Assembly (NCBI GenBank): GCA_958009055.1
Contig: OY253651.1
Coordinates: forward strand, 744,001-808,000
From: Choricystis sp. odSpoLacu1
Taxonomy: Eukaryota; Chlorophyta; Trebouxiophyceae
Length of the DNA stretch: 64,000 nucleotides
Reading direction: 5' to 3'
Shown piece by piece: positions 31,262 to 41,647 of this stretch. The translations under genes and the position numbers were made by a program. The stretch's first letter is position 1; every line of letters starts with the position of its first letter. A model generated the notes under the pieces. It was not told the origin of the DNA. It ran no database searches and was given only the letters and a program-made list of their open reading frames with translations.

Positions 31262-34200
31262 CTAAACCGCAGCCGCCTCTAGCCGCGCCCGGCCGTCCTG
31301 CTTGACGACGACGTCCACCGCGTCAAACTCGCGCTCCGCGTAGCTGGCGGCTTGGGCCACCACCAGCACGGTGCGGCGGGGCAGGGTACGCAGGCGGCGC
31401 GCGACGGCGGCGCAGCCCGCGTCGTCGAGGTGTTGTAAAACTTCATCCAGGATCAGCGTGTCGCACGCAAAGCGACCCCGAGACGCGGCCAGGTCGGCGT
31501 AGCCTAGGGCAAACGCCAGGGCGACGCGGCGGCGCTCGCCGCCAGAGAGGGCGCGGAGGGCGCGGTCGACGGTGGCCGCGCCCGCGCGCACGCGCACCGT
31601 TTTTGTGATGCGCTCGATGTCGGCGGGGGCAGCGGCTGGCGAGGTCGCCGGTCCGTCCGAGTCGGAGGAGGATGTGGCCACGCTTTTGCGGCGGACCGGG
31701 GTGACCGCAGTCCGCGAAGCGGCCAGCAGGAGGGTGATGCCAGGGGCCAGCGCAGCCAAGTGGTCGCCCGTCCTCGCCTGCAGCTCTGCCAGCGCCCCCT
31801 CCAGCGCGTACGACCGCGCCCCCGCCCCGCTGAACGCGGCATCCACTTCTGCCAGGGAGGCGGCATCGGCGGCGGCTTGGGCGGCGGTGGCACGTTCATT
31901 ATCAGCGCGGGACGTCTCCGCGTCGGCCGCAGCGCGCAGCGCCGCGACGCGGTCGGCGTGCGGGTTGTCGCCGCCCGCCGCCCGGGCGTCCGCCCGGGCG
32001 GCCAGCAGGTAGGCCGCCGCATCGTCGGCCGCGTCGACGGCGGCCAGGACGTTGGTGGCGACGGCGGCAGCAGCTGCGTCGTCGGCGTCGGGAGGTAAGA
32101 GGACGGGTGTGTGTGCCGCAGTGACATCCTCTTCCCTCACCAGCCCGCCGTGCCTCTCCACTGCGCGCGTCGCGGTGCGGGCGGCCGCCGCCGCCCGGGC
32201 AGCTGCGTCAGCGGCGGCCGCCGCGTCGGCGGCGGCCGCGCGTTCCGCCAGCCGCTCGGCCGACTGTTTTGCGTCGGCCGCAGCCGCCTCGTCGGCCGCG
32301 GCCGCGCGTGCAGCGGCCGCTGCCGCAGCGGCCGCGTCCCGGTGGGCGCACGACCGCATGGCGGTGTCCCTCAGGCGGGCTAGGTTGGCGGCGAACACGG
32401 CGGGCGGCACGGGTTGCAGGCAGCGGTCGCAGACGGCAGTGGAGGGCGCGTGCGCGTGTGGGGCGGGCACGCCCCCTAGTGCCTCATACTCGCGCGCCGC
32501 GGTCACCGCCGCGCTGGCGGCCGCGTCGGCAGCTCCTAGAGCTGCTGCTGCCGAGGTGGCGCGCTCGGCGGCGGCGGAAGCAAAGGCGGCCGCTTCCCGC
32601 GCGCGCGAAACGGGGACGGCAACAAACCACGCGTCGGCCGCGCTCGCATCAGGGGGCAACGACAGCGCCACCACGTCGTCCCCCGCGCACCACGCGTCCG
32701 CGTCGCCGGCGTAGGTGGATGGATCGTCGTAGAAGGCGTCAATGCAGGCGGGGGCGGCCTCCTCTTCTTCCTCCTCCATCGCGAGCGCAGCGGCCGCGAC
32801 GACGGCGGCGCGCGTCGGGGTGCGCAGCGCAGTGCGCGCTGCTGCCCACGCCTCCAGCGCGGCCGCCGCCACGCTGCACTCTGCCAGGGCGGCAACCAGC
32901 CAACCAGAAGCTGCCTCACTCTGGGCGGCTGCCGAGGCAACAGCGTCAGCCGCGGCCGCGGTCCACGCGTCGGCCGCGGCGGCCGCCGCGTCGGCTTCGC
33001 CCGCAAGCGCGGCAGCAGCGCGGTCGGCTGCCTCCGCCGCAGCCTTGGCCCCCGCGGCCATCGCCTTCGCCTCCTTCAACGCGGCGCCGCTGGCCGCTTT
33101 GGCGGCGTCCCAGGCCGCCCCATCCAGGGCGACGGCGGCGAGGGCGGCCTTGAGGTCTGCGTCCCCCGCTTCTAGTAACGCCATCACGTCTGTCTGCCCC
33201 ACAAACGCGCACCGCGCCAGCAGGCCGTCCCCACCCGCGATCGACGCATCAATCGTGGCTTGTGTGAGCCGCGCATCCGCCCCCGTTGCGTCCAGGCCGT
33301 CCAGGGCGAGGGTGAGGGACGCGAGTTTCTTGCGCGAGACGCGGCGCTCGACGCGGAACGGCACACCGTTGGCGCGCCCCGTCACAGCCACGGTGGCTGC
33401 TTCACACCCATCGCACACGACTTCGGCGTGGGACAGGCCGCGGCCGCCACCGCCCTCCACCCGGGCGTCGGAGCGGCCGGTGAGGGCCCAGTGGGCGGCC
33501 ATGGCGAGGGATGACTTGCCTGCGCCGTTGCTGTCAGCGGACGAGGACGCGTCGGCGTTGCGCCCCGTCAGTACGCGGACGCCACCCCTAGTAAAGTCGT
33601 AGGTGGCGGCTTCAGCAAAGGGGCCGTAACCGTCCACGCAGACCGTGTCCAGGGACAGGTCGACACCCGGGGGGGGGGGCGCCGCCGCCGCCCGCCTCCG
33701 TCAAGAGCGCCGCGCCGCGCGCGCACGCCGCGGGAGACATGTTGACATGATCCGCGTACGCGTCAAACATGGCGCCCGGGGTGCGGGCGCCATCCACAGC
33801 GGCCAGGCGGGGGGAGGCGCGGGGCGGGGTGAGGGCGACATCGACCGACGCGCCGGACACACGGAGCGCGGCGGCGGCCGCGTCGGCCGCGGCCGGCGCG
33901 ACCGACGCGGGCACCGTCCACCGGATGCGGTCCCCCGGTCGGGCGGCGTCAGGCACAGTGGGCGCCTTGCCCGTCAACACAAAGTGGCGGGGGCCGACGT
34001 CCAGGGGCAGGGTGTCGACCAGCGCCCAGGAGTGGCAGTCGGGGAGGGAGGAAGAAGAGCCGTCAACGCCGTCGACGGCTCTTCCATCCGGCCGCCCTTT
34101 CAACACAACCAACGCTTTGTCTTGGCCCGCCTCCCCGGCCGACACTTGGTAGGGCGACCCCACGTACCGAACGGGCAGCGCCCCTTTGGCCCGCTTGATG

Positions 34201-34985
34201 GTGTGGGGTTTGTGGTAGTGCCCCAGCCAGGTGGCGGCAGGGAAAAGGGACGGGTCGAGGCCAGCGGCGGACTGAAACGTGTCGTTTGCCACTGCGCCCG
34301 CTACGTCGGCATGTGCGAAAACCACAGTGGGTGCAGCAGACGGCCCTTCAGCCATCGCTGCAGCCACGGCAGCTACATGATCCGCCGCCGACCGCCGGTA
34401 CGGCAGCCACAGAGCGCCGAGAAACAGGGTGGGTCTGTCAAACACGTGCCCGCATGGCAGCGCGGCCGCCAGCGGGGACAGCGCGTGCTCCAGCCCGCCC
34501 GCGCTAACTTGGTCGTGGTTGCCGACCAGCATGATGGTGGGGTGGCGCCAGAGGGCGAGCTCGTCCAGGACGGCGTTGAGTGGGGTGACGGGCAGCGCGC
34601 CGCGCGCGTGCCAAAAGTCACCGAGGAAGAGGGCGCCCGCGTTTGGCCCCCGCGCTTCCACCGCGTGGCGCACGGCTTGCAAGGCCGCCAGAGAAGCCGG
34701 CAGCGTGCGGTCGCACACGTGAAGGTCGGAGAAGACGACCCAGTCGGTGACGGCGGCAAAGGGGGACGGGTCGGTCGGGCGGGAAAGGGAGAGGTCGACG
34801 GGGTCCGGGCCTCCTGGTGCCTCGCCCGCCCCGCCCGATATTGCGTACGTGCGCAGACGCCATAATGATGTGTCCTGGGAGGGCAGGAAGGGGCGGGAGG
34901 CGGCGGGCCGCAGCGCAGGCAGGGCGCGGGCGGCCAATCGGCACAGACCACGCATCGGGTGCGGTGGCGGCGTGGCGTGGCGCAT
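31262..34985 (-). CDS. SbcD-SbcC (Mre11-Rad50-like) fused nuclease/ATPase, organelle-type presequence
   Basis: Residues 1-435 form a calcineurin-like nuclease with all motifs: FSDLH, GDFWH, GNHD, FAHAD, GHYH. The frame ends just past a G11 run (33669-33679); the next frame, lacking any ATG before its P-loop, is an SMC/Rad50-type ATPase: GYGPF start, NGAGKSS Walker A, a CDRC zinc-hook between Ala-rich coiled coils, signature LSGGERRR and Walker B DTLILDE. Removing one base joins them into one 1240-residue chain. Residues 1-37 are Arg/Ala/Pro-rich with no acid, like a mitochondrial or plastid presequence. SbcCD enzymes cut DNA hairpins and protein-blocked ends. Here it probably serves organelle DNA (inference). 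A second ATG 30 nt downstream (34955) is also possible. Confidence 0.85.
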
Positions 34986-35222
34986 GCCTGGGTGGCACTG
35001 AGGCCGGGTGTGGATAGATGGTGTGTGTGCAGCGAGTTGGGTGTGTGTGTGCTGCGTGTGTGTGGGAGGAGAGAGGCGGGGCGGGAGTGGGAGCGAATTT
35101 TGCTCTGTTGTCTTGCTGATCACTCTTTCCAGCGCTTTTTCCACCCTCCCACACAGCCCCCAACCCACCCTCTCTACTCCACACACAGCCCACACACACA
35201 CACACACACACGCAAAAAACTC
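34986..35222. promoter_or_regulatory. Divergent upstream region with (GT)n and (CA)n tracts
   Basis: This 237-bp gap separates two divergent start codons. It holds GT/TG repeats near 35021-35065 and a CA repeat near 35188-35212. No TATA box is convincing. It must contain both promoters. Confidence 0.4.
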
Positions 35223-35441
35223 ATGTCTTCCGGCCAAGGCCAGTCCCACTACGGCTCGGGTGGCAAGCAACAAGAGGCCCTCGACCAAGAACTCGCCGGC
35301 TCCTCCGCCAAGCTGGCCGTCGAGCGCGACGCCAACCCCCAACTGCGCCAGGCGACCGGCGCGGGCGACGCCGAGGGTGAGGCGTCGACGGACTACCAAG
35401 CGGGCAAAGACACGGAGTTGAAGCCGTCCGGACGAGGATGA
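35223..35441 (+). CDS. Small hydrophilic protein, 72 aa
   Basis: A single exon from ATG 35223 encodes a hydrophilic, Gln/Gly/Ala-rich protein beginning MSSGQGQSHYGSGGKQQEAL with no membrane segment or signal. Composition resembles small disordered stress (LEA/hydrophilin-like) proteins. It may have a downstream exon I did not find. Family not recognised. Confidence 0.45.
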   Translation: MSSGQGQSHYGSGGKQQEALDQELAGSSAKLAVERDANPQLRQATGAGDAEGEASTDYQAGKDTELKPSGRG

Positions 35442-35616
35442 CGAGGGCCCGACCAAGCCGGGCGCGTGCCGCATGCAGTGAGAGGGTGGGTGGGTGGGTT
35501 GGGTGTTTTTTCACTTTTTTTGCCTGTTTGTTGTGTGCGAATGCACACGCCCAACAAGCCCGCACAAGAAAAAATCTACACACGGAGACAGTCACACACC
35601 TTCTCTCTCTCCTTTA

Positions 35617-36535
35617 TCACGCCTTGTCCCCTCCCTCCAGCCCCGGGCGCGCCGCCACGACGGCATCGATGACGCCAAACTCGGCCGCCCGCTCCGGCGC
35701 CAAAAAGGTGTCCCTCTCCAGCGTGGCCGCGATGGCGTCCACGCTCTGCCCCGTGTGGCGGGCGTAGACTTCATTGATGATGGCGCGCAGCCGGAGAATC
35801 TCGTCGGTGTGGATGCGGATGTCGGTGGCCTGGCCCGCGTACCCGCCTGAGGGTTGGTGCAGCATGATGCGGGAGTGAGGAAGGGCCCGGCGCTCCCCCG
35901 AGGCGCCGGCGGCGAGCAGGAGGGAGGCCATGGATGCGGCCTGGCCGACGCAGAGGGTGGAGACGGGGCAACGGATGTACTGGGGAGGATGGGGGAAAGG
36001 GTTGGTTTTTTGTTTGGCTCTGAAACGAAAAAGACGGCCCCCACCCATCCTCGATCCTCCTCTCACCTGCATCGTGTCATAGATGGCCAGCCCCGCCGTG
36101 ACGACGCCTCCCGGAGAGTTTATGTACATGGAGATCTGGGTGAAGGAGGGGAGGTGGTTTCGTTTTCGTGTGCGTGTTTTTTTTTTCTGAAAAAGCAAAA
36201 GCGCGCGATACGCTCCATATCGCGTGCTTCCCACCCATCACCCACCACACACATACACTCACCGGCTTGTCCGGATGCTCCGACTCCAGGAACAACAGTT
36301 GAGCCACAATCAAATTGGCAGTCGAGTCATCAATGCCGCCCGACAACACCACGATGCGCTCCCGCAGCAGCCTCGAGTAGATGTCGAACGCGCGCTCGCC
36401 GCGTGGCGTGGCTTCAATGACCATGGGGACGAGGGACGAGAAGGGATGAGGAGGCGGGGGGAGGAGGAGAGGGGAGGGCGTGGCGCGGGCAGCGGACCGG
36501 CCGGCGCGGGCCAGCAGGCTGGCGATGCCGCGCAT
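35617..36535 (-). CDS. CLPP: ATP-dependent Clp protease proteolytic subunit, mitochondrial type
   Basis: Exons 36535-36263, 36135-36067 and 35979-35617 give 234 residues. A basic, acid-free presequence ([20 protein letters not shown]) precedes [20 protein letters not shown], the usual start of mature mitochondrial ClpP. The catalytic triad is visible: Ser in GQAASMAS, His in [10 protein letters not shown], Asp in ERDTFL. ClpP forms a double heptamer with ClpX and degrades proteins in the matrix. Introns fall at normal GT-AG sites. Confidence 0.95.
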
Positions 36536-37010
36536 GGGGAGAGGAGGGGAGGGTGTGTGTGTGTCTGAGGATGTGCGTGTGTGTGGCTCAAGGGAGCCAC
36601 GCACGGGGAGACGAGAGAGGCCACTTTGTGTTTTGATGGGTGTGTTCGAAACGTCGATTTCTCCTGGTTTTGCCCACAACACCTTTCTTGCCTTTTGGTT
36701 TTCTCTGTTCGGCCGGGGGCGCCGCGGCGCAACGCGCAGGCCCCTCCCTCCCCGCCCGCCGCCACGCCACGCCGCGTTTCTTCCTTTTTTCCATGTCACC
36801 CTGCTGCCTGGCCCAGTGGGAAGTGGCGGTTCAAAATACCTCCCCCACTTTTTCGTTTGTGTGCTCAACCCCACCGCAAAAACCCGACACCAAACACTTC
36901 GAAAACCCGCACACACATTCTGCGCCTGCTTTTTTTTGCAAAGTAGAAAGGGAAACAAGCATTCCAAGAGAAGCAGAAAAGAAAAAAAAACGCCCGACTC
37001 TCTCTCCGTC
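36536..37010. other. Intergenic, 475 bp
   Basis: It lies between the ClpP start and the proteasome alpha-7 stop, both on the minus strand, so it holds the ClpP promoter and a 3' UTR. It has A-runs near 36980-36990 and no gene I can support. Confidence 0.6.
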
Positions 37011-38522
37011 TCACTCGCCCATCGCGTCATCACTCTCCTCCAGCGCTGCCTTGGCCGCCGCTTCCGCCTCCGCCACCAAGTCGGCCGGCACCCTCTCAAA
37101 CACACGCCCCGACGCGTCGCACACCCAGGCGAGCTCCAGTTCAAAGGGCTTGGCGCCGTCGCCCTCGTGGGCGGAATACAGAATGCGGGCGACTGCCGTG
37201 ACCGCGTCAGCACACGTCAGCGTCGCCAGCGGCAGGCGCTCGATCTCGGTCTTGGCGGCTTGGCGGCCCTTGCCGATGGCGGTGCCGTAGTAGCGCTGTG
37301 GGAGTGGTGGGGTGGGAAGGTGGGGGTGTGGGTTGGGGTCGGTTGGCGGGACAGAAACGCAAGAAAGAATGACGCCCACGCCCCGATCCAGCCGCGGGCA
37401 ATCTCCACACACAGATGCTCCATCCACACCACCCACACCAAAACTCACCAGGCAGCCGCCCGCCGGGTCCACCGCGTACAGCTGGGGGCCGGCGTCATCG
37501 TCATACGTGGCGACGAGGGCGGTCGCCGCGTAGGGGCGGGCGTACCAATACAGGTTGAAGGCGTGCATGTAGCTGGAGGGAGGGAAGGGGGGTGGTTTTT
37601 GGTCGGTGAGTCGGTGTGGTGGGAGACCGACAAACGCGCTCACCCCACCCTCCCTCCCTTCCACCCTCCCTCACCTGGCCAGCCGGTCGCTCAGCACGCT
37701 GCCCGGGATCTTGTCGCCATACATGTTGGCGTACGCGATCGCCTCCGACTGGGCGCGCGCCGCCAGCTGCCGCCCATCGGCCGGGATCCCGCCGACCGCG
37801 ACGCCCGCGTGCCGCGCGGCGGGGTAGGTGCGCGTGTTGGTGCCTTTCTCCAGCATTTTGGAGACGAACAGATTTTCCACGCCCTGTGCGGGAAGGAAAA
37901 AAATGAGGTGTGTGTGTGTGGGAGGAGAAGGGCGGGTCGAGAGGCGCGCGCATCGGTTCGCCGCGTGGTGGGTGTCCACCCTCTCCCTTGACACGTTGTT
38001 CATCCGCACTCACCAGCACCACGCCGTCCACGCAGCGCACGCCGATGACGGTGCTGTGGTTGGGGATAGGGAGGGAGGGGAGGGGGCGAGAAAAACAGTC
38101 GGACTCGGCGCATCGCGATCCCCTCGACGCAAACAGCGGTCCTCTCTCTCTCGCTGCAGCAGGCGGCCCTGGGGGTTAGTCCACTCCCAAGCTGCACTCA
38201 AACACACACGTCACGCACCCGCGGGCAGGCGCCCGAGCGCGCCCTCAGCATTGGCACCACCACCACCCATCGACACCACTCCACTCACCCTGCGCTGTCC
38301 ACCGCCTTCTGGGCGTAGTCCGTCTGGAACACGCGGCCGTCGGGCGAGAATGTGCCGACCGACAAGTCGTACTGTGTGGGGTGTGTGGAGAGAAGGGTGG
38401 AGGGGTGAGAAGGCGCGCTGTCGCATCAGCGCCGCCTCCGCCATCGCCTCCCGCCGGTGGCGATGAACCATCGCGCGGTATGAAGAGCACGATGAACTCA
38501 CCCCGCTGCCGATGCCCGACAT
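37011..38522 (-). CDS. PAG1: 20S proteasome alpha-7 subunit (PSMA3/PAG1)
   Basis: Six exons (38522-38502, 38371-38289, 38053-38014, 37883-37675, 37572-37449, 37295-37011) give 253 residues against 255 in human. Exon 1 is only 21 nt (MSGIGSG). The alpha-type signature [20 protein letters not shown] follows, then [26 protein letters not shown] and an acidic end ([10 protein letters not shown]) typical of alpha-7. It is a structural, non-catalytic ring subunit. Every splice keeps the frame, so the model is secure. Confidence 0.95.
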
Positions 38523-39123
38523 GGCGGGTGGGAGAGAGGAGAGGAAGGGAGTTGAGAAAGAAAGGGAGCGAAGAGTGGGAAACCTCACTCTCAGAAAAAA
38601 AAAAAAAAAACAGCGGTCAGGTAGCTATTTAGTTTTGCACACAGGGGAAAAGGAGGGGTCACTTGGTAGACTTTGAGTAGGTAAAAAAAAACACGGCAGC
38701 ACACAGGCAAACACAGACCATGGAAATTGGGTGGTACTTCGGGGGAGGTGTCGATGTGTGCGTGTGCGCGCGTGCCTGGGTCGTGAAAATGGAGTTTGAA
38801 GGGGGGGTTGGACGCAACCAAACAAAGAAAACTTGGGCTTAAATAAACACAAACGCGTCCTCACTTCGAGAGAAACGCGCAGCGCCAACAGGCGCGGGGG
38901 GGGGGGGGGGGGGCGTGGGTATTCGACGCGGCGCCCCGCCCCACTCGCGCGCGCGCGCGCGCACCGGGTGCGGTCAACTTTTGTGTTTTTTTTTTTTTCG
39001 AAAAAGGGGGGGGGGTCAATTCAAACAAAAACACGTGAAACAACAGGCCACAATGAACATGAATTCGAAGCAATGGGCGGCATTCACGGTGGAGGGAGAG
39101 AGAGGAGGAGGGGGCGCTGCGCA
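38523..39123. other. Intergenic, 600 bp
   Basis: Between the proteasome start and the kinase stop, both minus. It contains A-runs, a G run (near 38897-38914), a (CG)n stretch and a T run near 38988-38998. No gene seen; a promoter and a 3' UTR are expected. Confidence 0.6.
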
Positions 39124-41279
39124 TCACCCGCGTGCAGCTGCTACTGCCACCGCGCCCGCCCTCTCCTGCGCTGCAGCCAGCGTGCGCAATCGAGCGATGA
39201 CGGCCGCGAAGTCGGGGCGATCGCCCGGCGCCTGCGCCCAGCACGCGTGCATGAGGGCGAGGTAACCGTCGGCGTCGGCGGGCGCGCCGCCCGGGCAGCC
39301 GGCGAGGCCGCCGGGCGGCAGGGGCGGCCGCTCGCCGCGCTCGCACACGCCCAGCGCAACGCGCCAGTGCCCCTCCCCCGCCCACGGCGTCGTCCACGCC
39401 GCCAGCTCCCACAGCAGCACGCCAAACGAGTACACGTCGGACGCGGGGGAGGGGGGGGCGGCGCCGGACAGGACTTCGGGCGCGGCCCAGCGCGGGTTGA
39501 GCACGGCGCCCAGGGAGGACCCGCCCGACGGGGCGGAGGCAGCCGCGCCGCCCGTGGATACGGCCACGGCACGGGCTAGGTTGAAGTCGGCCACTTTGGC
39601 GACGAGGCCGGCGCCTAGCAAGACGTTGGCGGCCTTCAAGTCGCGGTGCACAATTGAAGGCGACCGCGTGTGCAGGTGCAGCACCCCTTTCGCCGCCCCC
39701 AGCGCCACCGCCAGGCGGACGGGCCACCCCGCCAGCGTGGCGGCGATGGAGGGGGCGTCCGGGTCGGCGGACGGGAGGGAGGGTGGGACGGCAGTTGTGT
39801 CGACGGCCGCGCGCGCGCGCGCCAGCGCGTCGGCGAGCGACCCGTGGCGGCAGTACTCGCACACGACGGCGGGGGGGGAAGCAACCGTGCCCAAGAATTG
39901 CACCACGTTGGGGTGGCGCAGGGCGGCCGCGATCGCGGCCTCCCGCCGCAGCGCGGCCAGTAGTACCTCGCTGTCTGCGCCGCACGGCTCCCCCGCGGCA
40001 CACCCCGCCTCCCGGAACCGGGACGTCAGCAGCTTGACCGCGACCGCGGTCTCCCCCCAGCGCGCCAGGTGGACGCGGCCAAAGGAGCCCTCCCCGATTG
40101 GGGCCATCACGCGCAGCGCGGAGAACGGGATGTCGTCCAGGGCGGCGGAGGCGCCGCCGCCGTGCCCACTGCCCTCCGCTTTGGAGGCGGACGACACGGA
40201 CGCGGTGGAGTCGGCGCGGGCGGGGCGGTGGGTGGAGGATCCGAGGAGAGGCCACCCGTGGGCCGACCCTTCGCCGACAGACGGGGGCGCGGCTGCTGCT
40301 GCTGGCGACGCGGCGCGTGGCGGCAGGGAAGCGCCGTGTAGCCATGTGCCCGGCCGGGCAGCGGGCAGGGCCACGTCGAAAGGCGAAGACGCGTGTGTGC
40401 GCGTGGGCAGTGCACTCGCAGCGTCGCGCTTGCCGTTGCCATTGCCGTCGCCGCCCTTGGACCCGGCAGCATGCACGCGGGCCACATAGCCCGCGATGCC
40501 CGCCGCCATGGCGGCCAGGGCGGCGCCCGCGGCCACGATGCCGGCGACCGCGCCGGGGGGCAGGCTCGCGCCGCCGCCGCCGCTGCCGCGCACGCCGGCC
40601 GAGGCGCCCACCTCGGGCAATGGCCCCGTCACCGCCATCCGGGACAGGGACTGCACCTCCACACTGGTGGCGGGCACGCCGCGGGCGCGCATGTTGCGGG
40701 CGAGCGCGCCCGACGCGATGCCGTCTTTCAGCTCGGTTTCTGCCAACGCTTCCTTGCGGCCGGCGTCGGTGACCATGCGAAACGTCAGGTGGACGTGCGG
40801 CTTGTACTCGGGGTGGGGCGTGTTGGACGGGTGGGCCAGCGCGCGGCGGGGCGGCAGCGGTGGCGCGCGGCGGAGCGTTGCAGCACTATCGCCCTCGGAC
40901 GGCAGCACCTCCTCCACCGCCAGCAGCGTGATGTTGGTGAAGGCCACGGAGTCGACAGTGACGTTGATGGCGAGCAGGGCGGCCTGGTGTGTGTGTGTGG
41001 GGCGGTGGATCGTGAGACAAGGCGGGGTTTCTGTTGGTGGTTTTGAAGGCAACGGGGGGGGGGCGGGGAAATGCTCGAGCCGCGGCCTCTCTCCCACTTC
41101 CCTGTGCACTGATCCGGCGCCCCCGGACCCCTCACCTGACGACTCCTGGAGTCAAAGGGCAGCAGGGCGTCGCCGAAGACGTCCAGGTCGGCGCGCAGGG
41201 CGACGACGGCGGGTGGTGCGGCGGCAGCGGCGCACGCTGCGCAGGCCGCGAGCGCCAGCAGGGCGGCCCGGGCCCGCAT
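39124..41279 (-). CDS. Receptor-like serine/threonine kinase, TKL-type
   Basis: Exons 41279-41136 and 40983-39124 give 667 residues. Signal peptide (residues 1-20), an ectodomain of about 165 residues, a membrane helix near residues 189-215 (GIVAAGAALAAMAAGIAGYV), a Ser/Ala/Pro linker, then a complete kinase domain: GEGSFGRV, AVKLL, HRDLKAANVLL, APEVL, DVYSFGVLLWEL. The metal-binding motif reads DFN instead of DFG. Ligand and target are unknown. It is head to head (368 bp) with a membrane protein having the same plan without kinase. Confidence 0.85.
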
Positions 41280-41647
41280 GGCGGGAGGTGGGGTGGCGCC
41301 GCGCGTTGGCCGCGTGGGTGTAGGGGACAGGTTGTGGGACGCGCTCGCCCCTCACGCCAGCATTGGCCAACAAGCAGCGGGGCAGCTACCGAAAACGGTG
41401 GAAGTTTGTCGTCGGACGACATCACAGCCACCTCCACTCTCGAGTTTGACAGTGGATAACACGCGGCCTACGTACGCGGGCGCGTGGCTGCCCGGCTGGC
41501 GACCCAACACCCCCGTGCGCCCGTGCGCTGCGTCGGCCACCCTCGCTCGCGTAACCTGAGCGTGTGCGGCGTGGACGTCCACACGGCTGTCGCCGTGTGG
41601 CACGGCGACCCGTCGCACGACACAAGCCACCCCCCGACGTGCCTCCG
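41280..41647. promoter_or_regulatory. Bidirectional upstream region of receptor kinase and receptor-like protein
   Basis: This 368-bp segment separates the two divergent ATGs and so must drive both genes. No clear core element is visible. A shared promoter would co-express the pair (inference). Confidence 0.4.

Noticed and set aside
35188..35212. CA-repeat clusters as CRISPR-like arrays
   Set aside because: They are simple dinucleotide tracts without spacer-repeat structure, in a eukaryotic intron/promoter setting.
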